From Galbula dea (Eukaryota > Chordata > Aves > Piciformes > Galbulidae): a stretch of DNA of 64,000 nt. The first letter of the stretch is position 1, and each line of letters begins with the position of its first letter. The notes beneath the pieces were generated by a model, which worked only from the letters and a program-made list of their open reading frames with translations, did not search any database and had not been told where the DNA came from. The position numbers and the translations under genes were made by a program. Positions 63,602-64,000 of this stretch are shown here, one piece after another. The stretch is taken from the NCBI GenBank assembly GCA_013399015.1, contig VWZX01006814.1, forward strand, positions 4,004,699-4,068,698. Direction: 5' to 3'.

Positions 63602-64000
63602 GCTTGCATGTGCAAGTAGTCATTTTTTAAAACTCCATAAAAGAGAACTAACAGGAAAAATCACTAGGCTGCAGAAGTAGTAACTGGAAAAGAAAATGTG
63701 AAAAGGAAATTATTGTCTTACATGAGTCAAACACAATACTAAGAAATAAAGTATTGTGGAGGTTAATGCAATAGTTATTGTTAAAGGTTTTTTAAAAGAA
63801 GAGTAAGAAATCAATATGAGATTATACTGAAATGGAATCACTAAGAGTAGGCAATATCACTTCAAAGGAGCTGGACTGTGATGTAAGTACAAAGATGGAA
63901 ATATTATTAAACAAAATACTGATAGTACTGCTGAGGTAACAGGTTTAACAGTAACCCAACAGTTTACTTTTTTTGTTTCTTTGCAAAGAGATGAAATTTG

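Larger units (their letters stand above)
59561..64000. other. Intergenic DNA to the end of the window
   Basis: No gene was recognised. It holds a G/T-rich tract (60344-60392), an octamer tandem repeat (63573-63601) and an AT-rich stretch (63240-63430) that resembles conserved non-coding DNA. No first exon or CpG island of a downstream gene is visible. Confidence 0.5.

Noticed and set aside
1..64000. Search for CRISPR arrays, operons, phage or endogenous retroviral genes
   Set aside because: Spliced genes and CR1 elements show a bird nuclear genome; no regularly spaced repeats, LTR pairs, or gag/pol/env-like frames were seen.

Overview
The window looks like bird nuclear DNA. The evidence is CR1 LINE fragments that keep the characteristic avian tail, (ATTCTGTG)n on + strand copies and CACAGAAT repeats on - strand copies, together with small spliced exons, AT-rich intergenic DNA, no operon-like coding and no CpG island. 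I could not assign a species.

Positions 1 to about 12,045 hold the 3' part of one confidently recognised gene, TRUB1 (TruB-family tRNA/mRNA pseudouridine synthase 1), on the + strand. Five exons (1786-1867, 7385-7457, 8818-8957, 10081-10137 and 11514-11728) join without a frame break into a 188-residue C-terminal part. A roughly 300-base 3' UTR follows, ending at two overlapping AATAAA signals. The exons carrying the N-terminus and the catalytic aspartate lie upstream of the window.

Positions 12,046 to 64,000 look like an intergenic desert. In mammals the gene after TRUB1 on the same strand is ATRNL1, some way downstream, and the layout here fits that order, but no ATRNL1 exon was recognised. 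The desert contains CR1 fragments near 14.3, 44.4, 47.4-48.1, 50.8-51.4, 54.7, 58.4 and 59.0 kb. It also holds GT-rich low-complexity tracts, microsatellites, an imperfect duplication at 46.8 kb and several stretches that resemble conserved non-coding regulatory DNA, which only an alignment can confirm.

The most interesting unexplained item is a short open frame at 39,794-39,937. It encodes a 47-residue peptide (or 37 residues from a second ATG in a near-ideal Kozak context) with a polar N-terminus and a single hydrophobic C-terminal segment. A splice-acceptor-like tract sits immediately before it and a possible poly(A) signal about 440 bases after it. I do not recognise it; it could be an unannotated small membrane protein or a chance T-rich frame. 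Apart from TRUB1 and this candidate I see no coding gene, and I found no RNA gene, CRISPR array or retroviral element.
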